A stretch of DNA of 64,000 bases from Fimbriimonas ginsengisoli Gsoil 348 (GTDB taxonomy: Bacteria; Armatimonadota; Fimbriimonadia; Fimbriimonadales; Fimbriimonadaceae). The stretch covers positions 1-64,000 of the forward strand of contig CAMCVK010000015.1 in the NCBI GenBank assembly GCA_945881865.1, written 5' to 3'. Of this stretch, positions 42,887 to 51,652 are shown in pieces. The notes under the pieces were generated by a model. That model ran no database searches. It was given only the letters and a program-made list of their open reading frames with translations, and was not told the DNA's origin. Position 1 is the stretch's first letter, and each line of letters starts with the position of its first letter. Both the position numbers and the translations under genes were made by a program.

Positions 42887-43908
42887 GGTCGGAGATCGGC
42901 GAGGTCGGTAACCGAAGCCCGCGATTCTTCGAGGATTTCGGCCCGGAAGGGAAGTTGGCCCGGTGGGGCGTTCTCGCTATCGTATCGCAGCGCGAGGCCC
43001 TCGCCGTCGAACCCGGTGAGCGTAATCCGCACCGCTCCTTCAAGCTCGCGAAGAGGCTGCAACACCTCGTCGCGTAACCGTCGTAACCACCACGCGAACT
43101 CGTCGGGATCAGAGGGAGTTTGCGGAACCACCCAGGTCGGAATCCCACGCTCGATTTCGGTGCGCATCCGGCGGAAGGTAAGGCTTTGCCGCACGGAGTG
43201 TCGGTAACCGACCAGCCGAGCGAGACCCTGCATCGCCAAGGATTCCGAGATGACCCAGCCGGGCTCGCCGCGAACTAGCGGAAGGTTGGGCAAGGTCGGT
43301 CGTTGGCCGGGACCCCACGGCCAAAACAGGTTGATCTTTGGGCGACCTTCCTCGGCGCGTCGCCGATTGAATTCGAGTTCTGAAAGCAGATCGACGCTGT
43401 CTTCAATGTAGCGCCGGAGGAGTTTGTCACCGTCACCTTCCGGCATCACCATGGACAACTCTTTGCCAAGGATCGCCGGGACGGTCGAAACGATGACCTG
43501 GCCACGGCTCTCCCAGACAAGCGCGTGGCGGTCGACCTCTCCCTTGCAAAACGTTAGCGCCCGGGTGTCCAGCTTTGGTGCCAGCCGAACGATCTCGGCA
43601 AGCTCTTCTTCGGTCGCCGCCACATCAAAAGCGCCAACGACGCCGTCTTCCAGGGAAAGGAAGTTCAGGCAAAACTGGGTGAATTCCGCCGGAGGCTCGT
43701 AACCCAGCGCGGCCACCCGAAGCACGCCCGGCGCAACGGATACTTCCGAAGGCAGGCCAATCAGTTCGGCCATCTGGCCGTATGATCGAACGCGAAAGAC
43801 TTCCGCGTCCCTCTCCCAGCCGCTGGTAAGGCCGGCGGAAAAGAGGGCTTCGCCGCGGTCCGACCGGAGTTCGACTCCTGGTAGATGAATCAGCGCTCGG
43901 ACTGCCAT
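42883..43908 (-). CDS. Degenerate homologue of cofactor-independent phosphoglycerate mutase (apgM type), probably not a mutase
   Basis: 341 aa; apgM proteins are about 400. Three blocks match the family. Residues 59-72 (APGVLRVAALGYEP) stand for PGSDVANLSLLGYDP and are followed by a FTQFCLNFLSLEDGV block like FRCNLVTVEDG. Residues 191-207 (KINLFWPWGPGQRPTLP) match the IWLWGQGKRPKLP block, then VISESLAMQGLARLVGY. Near the C-terminus LRDEVLQPLRELEG and LALRYDSENAPPGQLPF match the end of the enzyme. The catalytic Ser is absent, the N-terminal metal Asp segment (DGMAD) is missing, and the late DH motif is lost. It starts 2 nt after the purF stop, so it is in the purF operon. Likely a pseudoenzyme or a protein with changed function. 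Confidence 0.72.
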   Translation of the reverse strand: MAVRALIHLPGVELRSDRGEALFSAGLTSGWERDAEVFRVRSYGQMAELIGLPSEVSVAPGVLRVAALGYEPPAEFTQFCLNFLSLEDGVVGAFDVAATEEELAEIVRLAPKLDTRALTFCKGEVDRHALVWESRGQVIVSTVPAILGKELSMVMPEGDGDKLLRRYIEDSVDLLSELEFNRRRAEEGRPKINLFWPWGPGQRPTLPNLPLVRGEPGWVISESLAMQGLARLVGYRHSVRQSLTFRRMRTEIERGIPTWVVPQTPSDPDEFAWWLRRLRDEVLQPLRELEGAVRITLTGFDGEGLALRYDSENAPPGQLPFRAEILEESRASVTDLADLRP

Positions 43909-43910
43909 AG

Positions 43911-45371
43911 CTAGCTAAACGCCAAAGCGTGCTGCTCGGGGGGCAGAGGAATCGGATAGCGACCGCTGAAGCAGGCCGTGCAGAGGCGGCTTTCCGGTTG
44001 TCCGACGGCGGCCATTGCGGCTTCTAGCGTTAGATAGCGCAGCGAGTCAGCCCCGACGTCGGTGCAAATCTCAGCGTCCGTCATCTGGGCGGCGATGAGC
44101 TGCTCGCGGGTGTCAAAGTCGATACCGTAAAAGCAAGGAAAGGTGATGCGTGGCGCGGTGATCCGAACATGGACCTCTTTGGCTCCGTTCGCCTTAAGAA
44201 GGCCAACAATTTGTCTGGTCGTGTGCCCGCGCACGATGGAGTCATCTACAAGGACGACCCGCAAACCATCGAGGTTTTCGGGCAACGGTGAAAGCTTCAT
44301 TTTTACGCCGCGCTTGCGCTTCTTGTCGTCCGGTTCGATGAAGGTTCGGTGGATGTACCGGGACTTCATCATCCCTTCTGCATATTCGATTCCGCTCGCC
44401 CGGGAGTATCCCAGTGCGGCCGGCACACCGCTGTCTGGCACCGGAATCACGATATCGGCTTGGACCTTGTCGCCTTGGGCAAGGGCTCGTCCCATGCGCT
44501 CCCGGGCCGAGTAGATGGCTCCGCCGTACATCTCGGAGTCTGGCCTTGCAAAGTAGATCAACTCGAAAAGACAAAGCGCTTCGCGGACCGGCGGCACGAC
44601 TTGGTGGAATGTTGCCTCACCGTTTTCGACAATCACCATTTCGCCGGGGTTTAGCTCCCTCACTGGTTCTCCTTCGATGGGAACAAACGCGCAGGTTTCG
44701 CTGGCGATCATGAATCCACCGTCCGGCAGCGTGCCGAAGTGCAAAGGACGAATACCGTAGGGATCTCTGAATCCGATCACCAGTTTTTGCGTGAGAACGG
44801 TAACGGAGAACGCGCCTCTGCAACGCTCCATCACTTCGCGGGCGGCAGCCAACGGGCCATCAACCAGTCGGTTGGCGAAGATCGCAAGCATGACCTCGCT
44901 ATCGATGTCGGTATCGAGCGAGCCGCCGTCGGCCAAAACTTCCGCCCGCAACTGCCTCGTGTTCACGAGGTTTCCGTTATGAGCAAGCGCAACGGGCCCG
45001 ATTTCACTTTCGCAGTTGAACGGTTGGGCGGCTTCCTTCGATCCGTCCGTGCTGTATCGGGTGTGCCCGATGCTGAGATGGCCACGAAGTTTGGAAAAAG
45101 CACCCCAGTCAAAAATCTGGTTTACCAGTCCCATCTCCTTCACTTGCCGCAAAGTGGTGCCGTCACTGGTGGTCATTCCGGCTCCCTCTTGCCCTCGGTG
45201 TTGCAGGGCGAAAAGGGCGTAGTAGTTGAGCGCGGCCGCTTCTTCGCCTCTCGGCAAGGCGATTCCGACAACCCCACACTTTTCTTGGGGCAGGTCGTCT
45301 GTTTTTACGCGCGACGGCTTGCAAGGCGGGGAGTTTCCGAGCACGGTCAGATCTCGGAGTACCGGTTTCAT
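43911..45371 (-). CDS. purF: Amidophosphoribosyltransferase
   Basis: 486 aa from the ATG at 45371. First enzyme of de novo purine synthesis (PRPP plus glutamine to phosphoribosylamine). The mature nucleophile is Cys32 (KCGVVGI), so a 31-residue propeptide would be removed, longer than the 11 residues in B. subtilis. The PRPP motif is VVLVDDSIVRGHTT. Cysteines in ALCLFELIYFA, TFPCFYGID and RLCTACFSG fit the Fe-S cluster type. The frame extends to a GTG at 45434, but TACACT at 45378-45383 lies 6 nt before the ATG. Followed 2 nt later by the apgM-like gene. Confidence 0.96.
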   Translation of the reverse strand: MKPVLRDLTVLGNSPPCKPSRVKTDDLPQEKCGVVGIALPRGEEAAALNYYALFALQHRGQEGAGMTTSDGTTLRQVKEMGLVNQIFDWGAFSKLRGHLSIGHTRYSTDGSKEAAQPFNCESEIGPVALAHNGNLVNTRQLRAEVLADGGSLDTDIDSEVMLAIFANRLVDGPLAAAREVMERCRGAFSVTVLTQKLVIGFRDPYGIRPLHFGTLPDGGFMIASETCAFVPIEGEPVRELNPGEMVIVENGEATFHQVVPPVREALCLFELIYFARPDSEMYGGAIYSARERMGRALAQGDKVQADIVIPVPDSGVPAALGYSRASGIEYAEGMMKSRYIHRTFIEPDDKKRKRGVKMKLSPLPENLDGLRVVLVDDSIVRGHTTRQIVGLLKANGAKEVHVRITAPRITFPCFYGIDFDTREQLIAAQMTDAEICTDVGADSLRYLTLEAAMAAVGQPESRLCTACFSGRYPIPLPPEQHALAFS

Positions 45372-45377
45372 AGGGGG

Positions 45378-45383
45378 AGTGTA
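45378..45383 (-). promoter_or_regulatory. -10 box TACACT of purF, leaderless type
   Basis: On the minus strand TACACT ends 6 nt before the purF ATG at 45371. No clear -35. Confidence 0.55.
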
Positions 45384-45486
45384 CCGGTCCCAAAAGCTTC
45401 CACCCGCCCGAAACCTCCCGACCGGGAGACACAAAAAAGGACCGCGACTTTTGGAGGGCGCGGTCCGATCTGGCGGTATCTTCGGG

Positions 45487-45759
45487 TCAGACGTTGTACG
45501 AAGGCTTCTTCAGCCACTCGCGTGGGATCGGGCGGAGGCCGCAGGCAACCAAGTTGAAGATCTCGGACTTGATAACGCTTGTGGCAACCTGAATTCGGTA
45601 GGAGCCAGTCGGGGTGACCAACTTGATCGACTGCAGGTTCGCTTCCTGCGTTCGGTTCTTGTGCGGCGCCTTGTACTTCCAACCCTGCGAGTGCTGGTTG
45701 CGAATGTACTTCGCCTTGGTATTGCCCTTCTTACCGGTAACTTGACAGATCTTCGCCAT
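45487..45759 (-). CDS. rpmB: 50S ribosomal protein L28
   Basis: 90 aa from the ATG at 45759, somewhat longer than many L28 proteins. Start MAKICQVTGKKGNT carries the family signature, then KYIRNQHSQGWKYKAPHKNRTQEANLQ (key KAPHKNRTQEANLQ) and VATSVIKSEIF. GGAG is placed 5 nt before the ATG; an upstream in-frame start at 45786 lacks support. Single gene, upstream of purF on the same strand but with a purF promoter in between. Confidence 0.94.
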   Translation of the reverse strand: MAKICQVTGKKGNTKAKYIRNQHSQGWKYKAPHKNRTQEANLQSIKLVTPTGSYRIQVATSVIKSEIFNLVACGLRPIPREWLKKPSYNV

Positions 45760-45818
45760 GATTCTCCATCGACCCGGAAGGTTCACTACCGGGCCGAAGC
45801 CATTAAATATACCCGATT

Positions 45819-46571
45819 CTAAGCGGGCTGTCCTTCTCGGGCGATTGGCATCAAACCTTCAATCAGCTGGTTGCCTTCGACCAGCCGCAGACCTTCAGCG
45901 CAGAACTGGACGACGAAAGCCTTTCGAATGCCGCTCGACCGGTTGGGTCCACTCTTATGGAGCGTGAGCGACCAAAACGCAATGACGCTTCCGGCCGCTG
46001 CCGGTACGAGCAAGCCCTGATCTTCTTCTTCGCTGGAGTAACCCACCCAGCCAATCGGCGACGGAGCGTGCGGCCGCAGGCCACCCAAGTGCGAACCCGG
46101 CAGAACGCTGATGCAGCCGTTTTCCGGCGTGGCGTCGTTGATGGCCAGCCAGAGCGTTAGATACGGCGCGGGTACGACCGGCGTATAGGCGTCGTCTTGG
46201 TGCCAGGGAAATTCGCGCGGAGCTTCCGGCTGCTTGAAAACGGTTTGGTTCCAATACAGGTCGACGTCGGGGCCAAGAAAAGCGGTCGTCAGAGCGATCC
46301 ATTCCGGTCGCTTGAGGAATGCGGCGACGGTTTCGTCCTGCTCGGCGATATGGTCGGTAAACGTGATCTCGTCAGCCCGCGAGATGCCGGACTCTCCGCC
46401 AATCGACTGAAGATTCTCGCGCATTCGCTGCTCGTGGGCATCGAGAGCGACCGAAAGCTCTTCCATTTCTTCGCGCGTGAAGACGTCGGGGAAGACGTAA
46501 AAGCCCCTCTCGTCCATTTCGGCGCGCTGTTCTGCGCTCACTTCGATGATCGGCTTCATTGCGTGTGACAT
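45819..46571 (-). CDS. Phytanoyl-CoA dioxygenase (PhyH) family protein
   Basis: 250 aa. Fe(II)/2-oxoglutarate-dependent oxygenase fold. The facial triad is HxD in PWHQDDAY (His124, Asp126) and the distal His205 (LTLHKSGPNRS), with Arg211 or Arg216 as the 2-oxoglutarate anchor. ENGCISVLPGSH is also typical. PhyH-family enzymes hydroxylate varied small molecules; the substrate is not apparent. Starts at either ATG 46571 or ATG 46559. Lies downstream of carA on the same strand (27-nt gap), possibly co-transcribed. Confidence 0.9.
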   Translation of the reverse strand: MSHAMKPIIEVSAEQRAEMDERGFYVFPDVFTREEMEELSVALDAHEQRMRENLQSIGGESGISRADEITFTDHIAEQDETVAAFLKRPEWIALTTAFLGPDVDLYWNQTVFKQPEAPREFPWHQDDAYTPVVPAPYLTLWLAINDATPENGCISVLPGSHLGGLRPHAPSPIGWVGYSSEEEDQGLLVPAAAGSVIAFWSLTLHKSGPNRSSGIRKAFVVQFCAEGLRLVEGNQLIEGLMPIAREGQPA

Positions 46572-46598
46572 GGCTGCTATTTTCCCCCATCCGGGCGG

Positions 46599-47696
46599 TT
46601 AGCCCGCTCGCATTTCGGCGACAAACTCCCGGAAATACGGCCGGGAATCCCACGGGCCGGGCGCGGCCTCCGGGTGGTACTGAATGCTCTTGGCGCGGGC
46701 TTCCGGAACGCTGATGCCTTCGACGGTCCCGTCGTTCAGGTTCAACTGGGTGACTTTGACGGTGTCCGGCAGCGAGTTTGGATCAACGGCGTAGCCGTGG
46801 TTCTGCGAGGTGATCGTCACTTTCCCGGTTTCCAGGTCTTTAACCGGATGGTTCGAGCCGCGGTGGCCGAACTTCAGCTTAAACGTTTCGCCGCCCATCG
46901 CATGGCAGAGAATCTGATTCCCCAGGCAGATGCCGAACATAGGCTTGGTGCCGAGGAGCTTCTGAACCGTTTCGACCACGCTGCCCAGCCGGGCCGGGTC
47001 GCCCGGGCCGGGGCTCAGCAAAATGCCATCCGGTCGCCAATCGAGGATCTCGTCGGTGGTGACGTTCGAAGGAAAAATTTTTGGGCTGCATCCGGCTCGG
47101 TAGAAACGCCGCAGGATGTTGAACTTGAGGCCACAGTCGATGACGGCGAGCCGCACGCGCCCGGTCTCGTCCGGATCCTCGGGAAGGAGTTTCCCTTCCG
47201 CACCCCAGCGATACGGCGCCTGGGTGGAAACCGCTTCTACGTAGTCGATCTCGCCGTAAGCCTTCGATTCGGCCAAGACCGAGCGAGCATGATCGAGATC
47301 GTCAGCAATCGCCCCCATCGTAACGCCCGCCGAACGAATGTGCTTCGTGATGGCCCGTGTGTCCAGTCCCTGAATCGCGGCGACGCCGCGCTCTTTCAAG
47401 AGTTGATCTAGAGATTTCGTCGACCGCCAATTGCTTGGCACCGGCTCGGCCTCGCGGATGATTAGCCCCGATGGCTGGATACGGTCCGACTCGAAGTCGT
47501 CGTCATTAATCCCGTAGTTGCCGATGAGCGGGTAGGTCAGGAGGACGATCTGACCGGCGTAGCTCGGATCGGAAAGAATCTCCTGGTAGCCGGTCATGCC
47601 GGTATTGAAGACAACCTCGCCGACGGTGGAGGTTGCGGCACCGAGTGCCTTGCCGGAAAACACGGTTCCGTCGCCAAGAAGCAGGTAGCGGGTCAA
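46599..47696 (-). CDS. carA: Carbamoyl-phosphate synthase small chain
   Basis: 365 aa, normal. It supplies ammonia from glutamine to the large chain (carB, not in the window) for arginine and pyrimidine synthesis. N-terminal CPSase domain: LLGDGTVFSGKALGA, EVVFNTGMTGYQEILSDPSYAGQIV. Class I amidotransferase: GICLGNQ with the nucleophile Cys, and YHPEAAPGP with His and Glu. Position 6 of the GICLG motif is Asn where most CarA have His. TTG start; the gap to gcvPA is 24 nt, so it may be read through from gcvH. Confidence 0.95.
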   Translation of the reverse strand: MTRYLLLGDGTVFSGKALGAATSTVGEVVFNTGMTGYQEILSDPSYAGQIVLLTYPLIGNYGINDDDFESDRIQPSGLIIREAEPVPSNWRSTKSLDQLLKERGVAAIQGLDTRAITKHIRSAGVTMGAIADDLDHARSVLAESKAYGEIDYVEAVSTQAPYRWGAEGKLLPEDPDETGRVRLAVIDCGLKFNILRRFYRAGCSPKIFPSNVTTDEILDWRPDGILLSPGPGDPARLGSVVETVQKLLGTKPMFGICLGNQILCHAMGGETFKLKFGHRGSNHPVKDLETGKVTITSQNHGYAVDPNSLPDTVKVTQLNLNDGTVEGISVPEARAKSIQYHPEAAPGPWDSRPYFREFVAEMRAG

Positions 47697-47720
47697 CTTA
47701 AAACGGGAGCGTACCCGTCC

Positions 47721-49058
47721 TCAGGCAAGCGCCCACTTCAGTTCCTCGGCGAACTTGTCGATGTCGTGTTGAGACCGCAGTTCGGTCACCGCAACCAGCA
47801 GGTCGTTCTCCATTCCGGCGTAGTACGGTCCCAGCGGTAGCCCCGCAAGAATTCCGCGCGAGAGGATGGCGTCTCGAACCTCGACGGCGTCCTTCGGAAG
47901 CCGAATCACGAACTCGTCAAAGAACTTCGCATTCGGGAAAACAACTTCGGCTCCGGCGGCGGTCAATTGGGCGACGGCATAGCGGGCGTTTCGAACGGAT
48001 GCATCTGCGATCTTCTTCAGGCCGTTTTTGCCAAGCGCGCACATATAAACCGTGCAAGCCAGGGCCATGAGGGCTTCATTCGTACAGATGTTTGAGGTCG
48101 CTTTCTCGCGGCGAATATCTTGCTCGCGGGTTCGTAGGGTCATGACGAAGCCTTCTCGGTCGCCGTGGGCCTCCTTGGTTTTTCCAACGATTCGGCCAGG
48201 AATCTGGCGTACATACTGCTGCTTACAGGCGAACAATCCGACCAGCGGACCGCCAAGCCCCATCGCAACGCCCATCGGCTGACCCTCGCCCACCACGACG
48301 TCAGCACCGTAGGCACCGGGCGACTTCATGAGGCTGTAGGGAACTGGGTCGGCCGAGACGACCATCAGCGCGTCGTGTGCGTCGCAGGCGGATCGCAGAG
48401 CGGCGAGGTCTTCAATGTTGCCAAAAAAGTTGGGTGACTGAACGAGAATCGCGGAAGCGCCTTCGGCCAATGAGTAGTCGGTCGTCAAACCTTCCGTTAT
48501 CGGAAGGGTCACAACCTCGACGCCAATTGACCAGCAGTAGGTGTCCAGAACCTGACGGTAATGCGGGTGGACGGCTTGGCTCACCGCGACCTTGTCGCGG
48601 TTCTTGATTCCGGCAGCCATGATTCCGGCCTCGGCGAGGGAGGTCGCGCCGTCGTACATCGACGCGTTCGCGACATCCATGCCATAGAGCTCGGCGATCA
48701 TCGTTTGGAATTCGTAGATCGTCTGCAGGTAGCCCTGAGAAGCTTCGGGCTGATACGGCGTGTAAGCGGTGAGAAACTCGCCGCGCGAGATGACGGCGCT
48801 GACCGTCGCGGGGATGTAGCGGTCGTAGATGCCCGCGCCCAGGAAGCAAGTCACATCGGCAAGGTTGATGTTCTGCTTGCTGATCTCGTACAGGTGGCCC
48901 AGCAAACGGGGCTCATCGAGCGCGGGCGGCAGATTGAGAGCGCCAGGTGCCACCCGAAGGTTCGCCGGAATCTCGCGGAACAGCTCGTCGATGCTCGAAA
49001 CGCCAATTGCGGCAAGCATTTCCGCTTCATCGGCGGCAGTATGCGGAACGTAGGGCAT
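47721..49058 (-). CDS. gcvPA: Glycine dehydrogenase (decarboxylating) subunit 1
   Basis: 445 aa, typical for the split two-subunit P-protein. With subunit 2 (gcvPB, elsewhere) it decarboxylates glycine and passes aminomethyl to GcvH. Start [15 protein letters not shown], then FLGAGIYDRYIPATV, TAYTPYQPEASQGYLQTIYEFQ, NASMYDGATSLAEAG, GEGQPMGVAMGLGGPLVGLFA and TREQDIRREKATSNICTNEALMAL (key REKATSNICTN). The PLP lysine belongs to subunit 2. ATG overlaps the gcvH TAA by 1 nt (TAATG). The open frame continues upstream through gcvH in a nonsense frame, which I reject. Confidence 0.95.
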   Translation of the reverse strand: MPYVPHTAADEAEMLAAIGVSSIDELFREIPANLRVAPGALNLPPALDEPRLLGHLYEISKQNINLADVTCFLGAGIYDRYIPATVSAVISRGEFLTAYTPYQPEASQGYLQTIYEFQTMIAELYGMDVANASMYDGATSLAEAGIMAAGIKNRDKVAVSQAVHPHYRQVLDTYCWSIGVEVVTLPITEGLTTDYSLAEGASAILVQSPNFFGNIEDLAALRSACDAHDALMVVSADPVPYSLMKSPGAYGADVVVGEGQPMGVAMGLGGPLVGLFACKQQYVRQIPGRIVGKTKEAHGDREGFVMTLRTREQDIRREKATSNICTNEALMALACTVYMCALGKNGLKKIADASVRNARYAVAQLTAAGAEVVFPNAKFFDEFVIRLPKDAVEVRDAILSRGILAGLPLGPYYAGMENDLLVAVTELRSQHDIDKFAEELKWALA

Positions 49059-49438
49059 TAGGCGATTTCCGCGCCGTAGGCGGCGGCGTCCAACAGTTCG
49101 CCGGCTTCGTCCGGGTTTGAAACGCGAATCTTGACCAAAAATCCGTCGCCGTAAGGAGCTTCGTTCACGAGCTCGCTGCGTGCACCCAGGGTCGGATTCA
49201 CTTCTACGACCACGCCGGCGACCGGTGCATAGATGTCGCTGACCGTTTTGACCGATTCGACGCTGCCGAACGATTCGCCGGCCGCAAGCGCGCGCCCGAC
49301 CTCGGGAAGCTCCACGAACACCACATCGCCGAGTTCCGATTGGGCGAAGTCGGTGATTCCAACGGTGGCGATGTCGCCGTCGAGTCGCACCCATTCGTGG
49401 GACTTGGCATATTTCAGGTCGGCAGGGATGTCTGACAT
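49058..49438 (-). CDS. gcvH: Glycine cleavage system H protein
   Basis: 126 aa from the ATG at 49438. Carries the lipoyl arm on Lys64 in [21 protein letters not shown] and [12 protein letters not shown] are standard. First gene before gcvPA. gcvT is absent from the neighbourhood. No glycine riboswitch fits upstream: trmD begins divergently 54 nt away. TATCTT lies 9 nt and TTTATT 5 nt before the ATG. Confidence 0.96.
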   Translation of the reverse strand: MSDIPADLKYAKSHEWVRLDGDIATVGITDFAQSELGDVVFVELPEVGRALAAGESFGSVESVKTVSDIYAPVAGVVVEVNPTLGARSELVNEAPYGDGFLVKIRVSNPDEAGELLDAAAYGAEIA

Positions 49439-49492
49439 CTTCGAATAAAGATACCTATCGAGCGGGCAAATCGGCGGCACAATGGGTTCGCC

Positions 49493-50188
49493 ATGCCGCT
49501 AACGCTCGCCTTCGTGACCCTCTTTCCCGAGTTCGTTTCGGCATGGGGCGGTCACAGCATCATCGGTCGGGCTGCGCGCGAAGGAAAATTGCAGATTCGA
49601 ACGGCGAATCCGCGCGATTTTTGCTACGATCGCCATCAAAAGGTCGATGACACGCCGTTTGGCGGTGAGCCGGGCATGTTGATTAAGCCAGAGCCGGTTG
49701 CCTTGGCCATTGAATATCTGAATCTAACGGGAGGGGCCATCGTCGCGACCGACCCGACCGGGCTAGTCTTCGATCAATCGGTCGCGTTGGAGTTGGCCCA
49801 GTCGAGTTCGGTGACCTTTCTGTGCGGCCACTACGAGGGGATCGACGAGCGTGTGGTAGCAAGGTTTGCCACGCACCGGATCAGCATCGGGGACTATGTT
49901 CTTTCTGGGGGGGAGCTTCCGGCCCTTGTGATGGCGGACGCAATTGCCCGCAACGTGCCGACCGTCTTGGGCTGTGCTGAGAGCTTGGCGGCGGACGCTT
50001 TTTCCGAAGGGATTCTATCTGCGCCAAACTACACCCGACCGGTGGAATGGCGCGGCGAAGAAGTGCCGGCCATCCTGCGAAGCGGGGATCATCGCGCGAT
50101 CGCCGAATGGCGAAAGCGGGAGGCCCTTCGCCTCACGTTGGAGCGCCGACCCGACCTCATGGAAGCGGGCTCCGGGAATCTGGCATAA
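49493..50188 (+). CDS. trmD: tRNA (guanine-N1)-methyltransferase
   Basis: 231 aa. SPOUT-class enzyme that methylates G37 in tRNAs with G36, keeping the reading frame. VTLFPEFV start, [31 protein letters not shown] and [24 protein letters not shown] with the SAM-binding knot are all present, and the C-terminus has [12 protein letters not shown]. Followed by rplS and lepB as in many genomes, but rpsP and rimM are missing upstream. Confidence 0.97.
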   Translation: MPLTLAFVTLFPEFVSAWGGHSIIGRAAREGKLQIRTANPRDFCYDRHQKVDDTPFGGEPGMLIKPEPVALAIEYLNLTGGAIVATDPTGLVFDQSVALELAQSSSVTFLCGHYEGIDERVVARFATHRISIGDYVLSGGELPALVMADAIARNVPTVLGCAESLAADAFSEGILSAPNYTRPVEWRGEEVPAILRSGDHRAIAEWRKREALRLTLERRPDLMEAGSGNLA

Positions 50189-50280
50189 TGAAGCGTTGAG
50201 TTCATGCGCGTCTTCCTTTCGCGCCGCTGAACGTGCAAGCTGTTTCGCCTCGGCGGAACGCAAAAGGAACTAAGGTAGCA

Positions 50281-50631
50281 ATGTCGAAGCAAGCAATTTT
50301 GGATAGCGTGGCGGCCCCGCACATTAAGGCGGAACTCCCCACCATTTGGCCCGGAGATAACGTTAAGGTCTCCGTAAAGGTCCGCGAAGGTAACAAAGAG
50401 CGAATTCAGGTTTTTGAAGGCCTGGTCATCGCGATGAAGCACGGCGGAATCGCCGAGACGATCACGGTTCGAAAAATCTCGAACGGAGTTGGCCTCGAGC
50501 GAACGTTCCCGATCCACTCGCCGAACGTCGCGAAACTCGAAGTGACCCGTCGGGGCAAAGTCCGACGCGCAAAGCTTTACTACCTGCGAGAGAAGGTCGG
50601 TAAGGACGCGCGAATCAAAGAGCGACGCTGA
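50281..50631 (+). CDS. rplS: 50S ribosomal protein L19
   Basis: 116 aa. [25 protein letters not shown] (key [12 protein letters not shown]), [18 protein letters not shown] and [16 protein letters not shown] are classic L19. The ATG at 50281 follows AAGGAACTAAGG, a likely ribosome-binding site; an upstream GTG at 50233 gives unrelated residues. A perfect 8-bp hairpin straddles its stop codon. Confidence 0.97.
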   Translation: MSKQAILDSVAAPHIKAELPTIWPGDNVKVSVKVREGNKERIQVFEGLVIAMKHGGIAETITVRKISNGVGLERTFPIHSPNVAKLEVTRRGKVRRAKLYYLREKVGKDARIKERR

Positions 50632-50640
50632 TCGTCGCTC
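50620..50640. terminator. Hairpin enclosing the rplS stop codon
   Basis: GAGCGACG (50620-50627) pairs perfectly with CGTCGCTC (50633-50640); the 5-nt loop holds the TGA stop (50629-50631). No U-run follows, so it may attenuate or protect the mRNA end rather than terminate; lepB lies 38 nt on. Confidence 0.5.
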
Positions 50641-50678
50641 GATACTAAGTTGGAAACAAATCGCGCTTGGGCGAGACT

Positions 50679-51650
50679 ATGAACTTCACTCTTCTCGCCC
50701 CGTTTCTATCCCAGGTTGAAGCGAATTCCGCCCGGGATACCATTGATCAGATAGCCCGGACGCCGCTTAGCGACGTCCTGAAGGTGGTCGTGGTGATGAC
50801 CGTGTTGCGGTTGATACTCGGCCCGATCATCGCAAAAACTCCGGTGCACAAGCGATTGGCCGGGTACAAGATGGCGCGGTTCGGCAACGAGGCACTCGAT
50901 GCGCTCATCTACGCCGGCGTGTTCGTTTTCATGCTCATCCGCCCGTTCGGCGTCCAAGCTTTCGTAATCCCGAGCGGCTCAATGTGGCCAACGCTTTACG
51001 TGAACGACTACATCGTTGCGAATAAGGCGATCTACCGGTTTAGCGACCCTCAAGCCGGCGATATCGTCGTGTTCCGGCCGCCAGCCATTGCGGTTACCGC
51101 GGAGAACATAGGTCCAGATGGACAGTCGAAGGTTGACTACATCAAGCGGTGCGTCGGCGTACCCGGCGACGTGATTGAGCTACGGGAAGGAGTTCTCTTC
51201 CGAAACGGGAAGAAATTCGACGAGGCCTACCGAACCTATTCGGAGTGCGTTGACCCAAGCCGATCGAACTGCGAGTCTTTCCGAAGTCTGCCGGAATCAA
51301 CCGTCGCGCAGATGACAAAAGGGAATTTCAAGTTGGTCAAGCGCGGCGACGAAGTGATTCCGTTCAACTGGACCGAGTTCGACGCAAACATCGCCAGCCC
51401 GATGCGACGAAACTGGGCCGATAGCGCGCCCTATGTTGTGGCTTCGAAGTTTCAATTGGAGCCGGATGAGGCGGAGCCACTGAAGAACGCACCGGCGCAG
51501 GCAGTTCCTAAGGGTTACTACCTGATGTTCGGTGACAACCGAAACGGCTCATTCGATGGTCGCGCATGGGGCCTTGTCCCTCGCGAATCAATCATCGGGA
51601 AGAGCGAAGCGATCTGGATTCCGCTCTCCCGCTGGCGCGTCACGCGCTGA
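50679..51650 (+). CDS. lepB: Signal peptidase I
   Basis: 323 aa from the ATG at 50679. Two N-terminal membrane segments (~32-52 and ~75-93), then Ser101 in IPSGSMWPT and Lys156 in YIKRCVGVPGD as the catalytic dyad, and box E GDNRNGSFDGRAWGLV. It removes signal peptides of exported proteins, such as the many secreted proteins here. About 90 residues between boxes D and E make it longer than the minimal enzyme. Upstream TTG (50667) is possible. Confidence 0.95.
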   Translation: MNFTLLAPFLSQVEANSARDTIDQIARTPLSDVLKVVVVMTVLRLILGPIIAKTPVHKRLAGYKMARFGNEALDALIYAGVFVFMLIRPFGVQAFVIPSGSMWPTLYVNDYIVANKAIYRFSDPQAGDIVVFRPPAIAVTAENIGPDGQSKVDYIKRCVGVPGDVIELREGVLFRNGKKFDEAYRTYSECVDPSRSNCESFRSLPESTVAQMTKGNFKLVKRGDEVIPFNWTEFDANIASPMRRNWADSAPYVVASKFQLEPDEAEPLKNAPAQAVPKGYYLMFGDNRNGSFDGRAWGLVPRESIIGKSEAIWIPLSRWRVTR

Positions 51651-51652
51651 CC

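Noticed and set aside
49059-49394. Upstream extension of gcvPA to a 557-codon frame
   Set aside because: The extra 110 residues are Arg-rich and read gcvH in a wrong frame; the TAATG junction at 49058 gives the normal length.
49439-49492. Glycine riboswitch before gcvH
   Set aside because: Only 54 nt lie between the divergent gcvH and trmD starts, too little for the aptamer.
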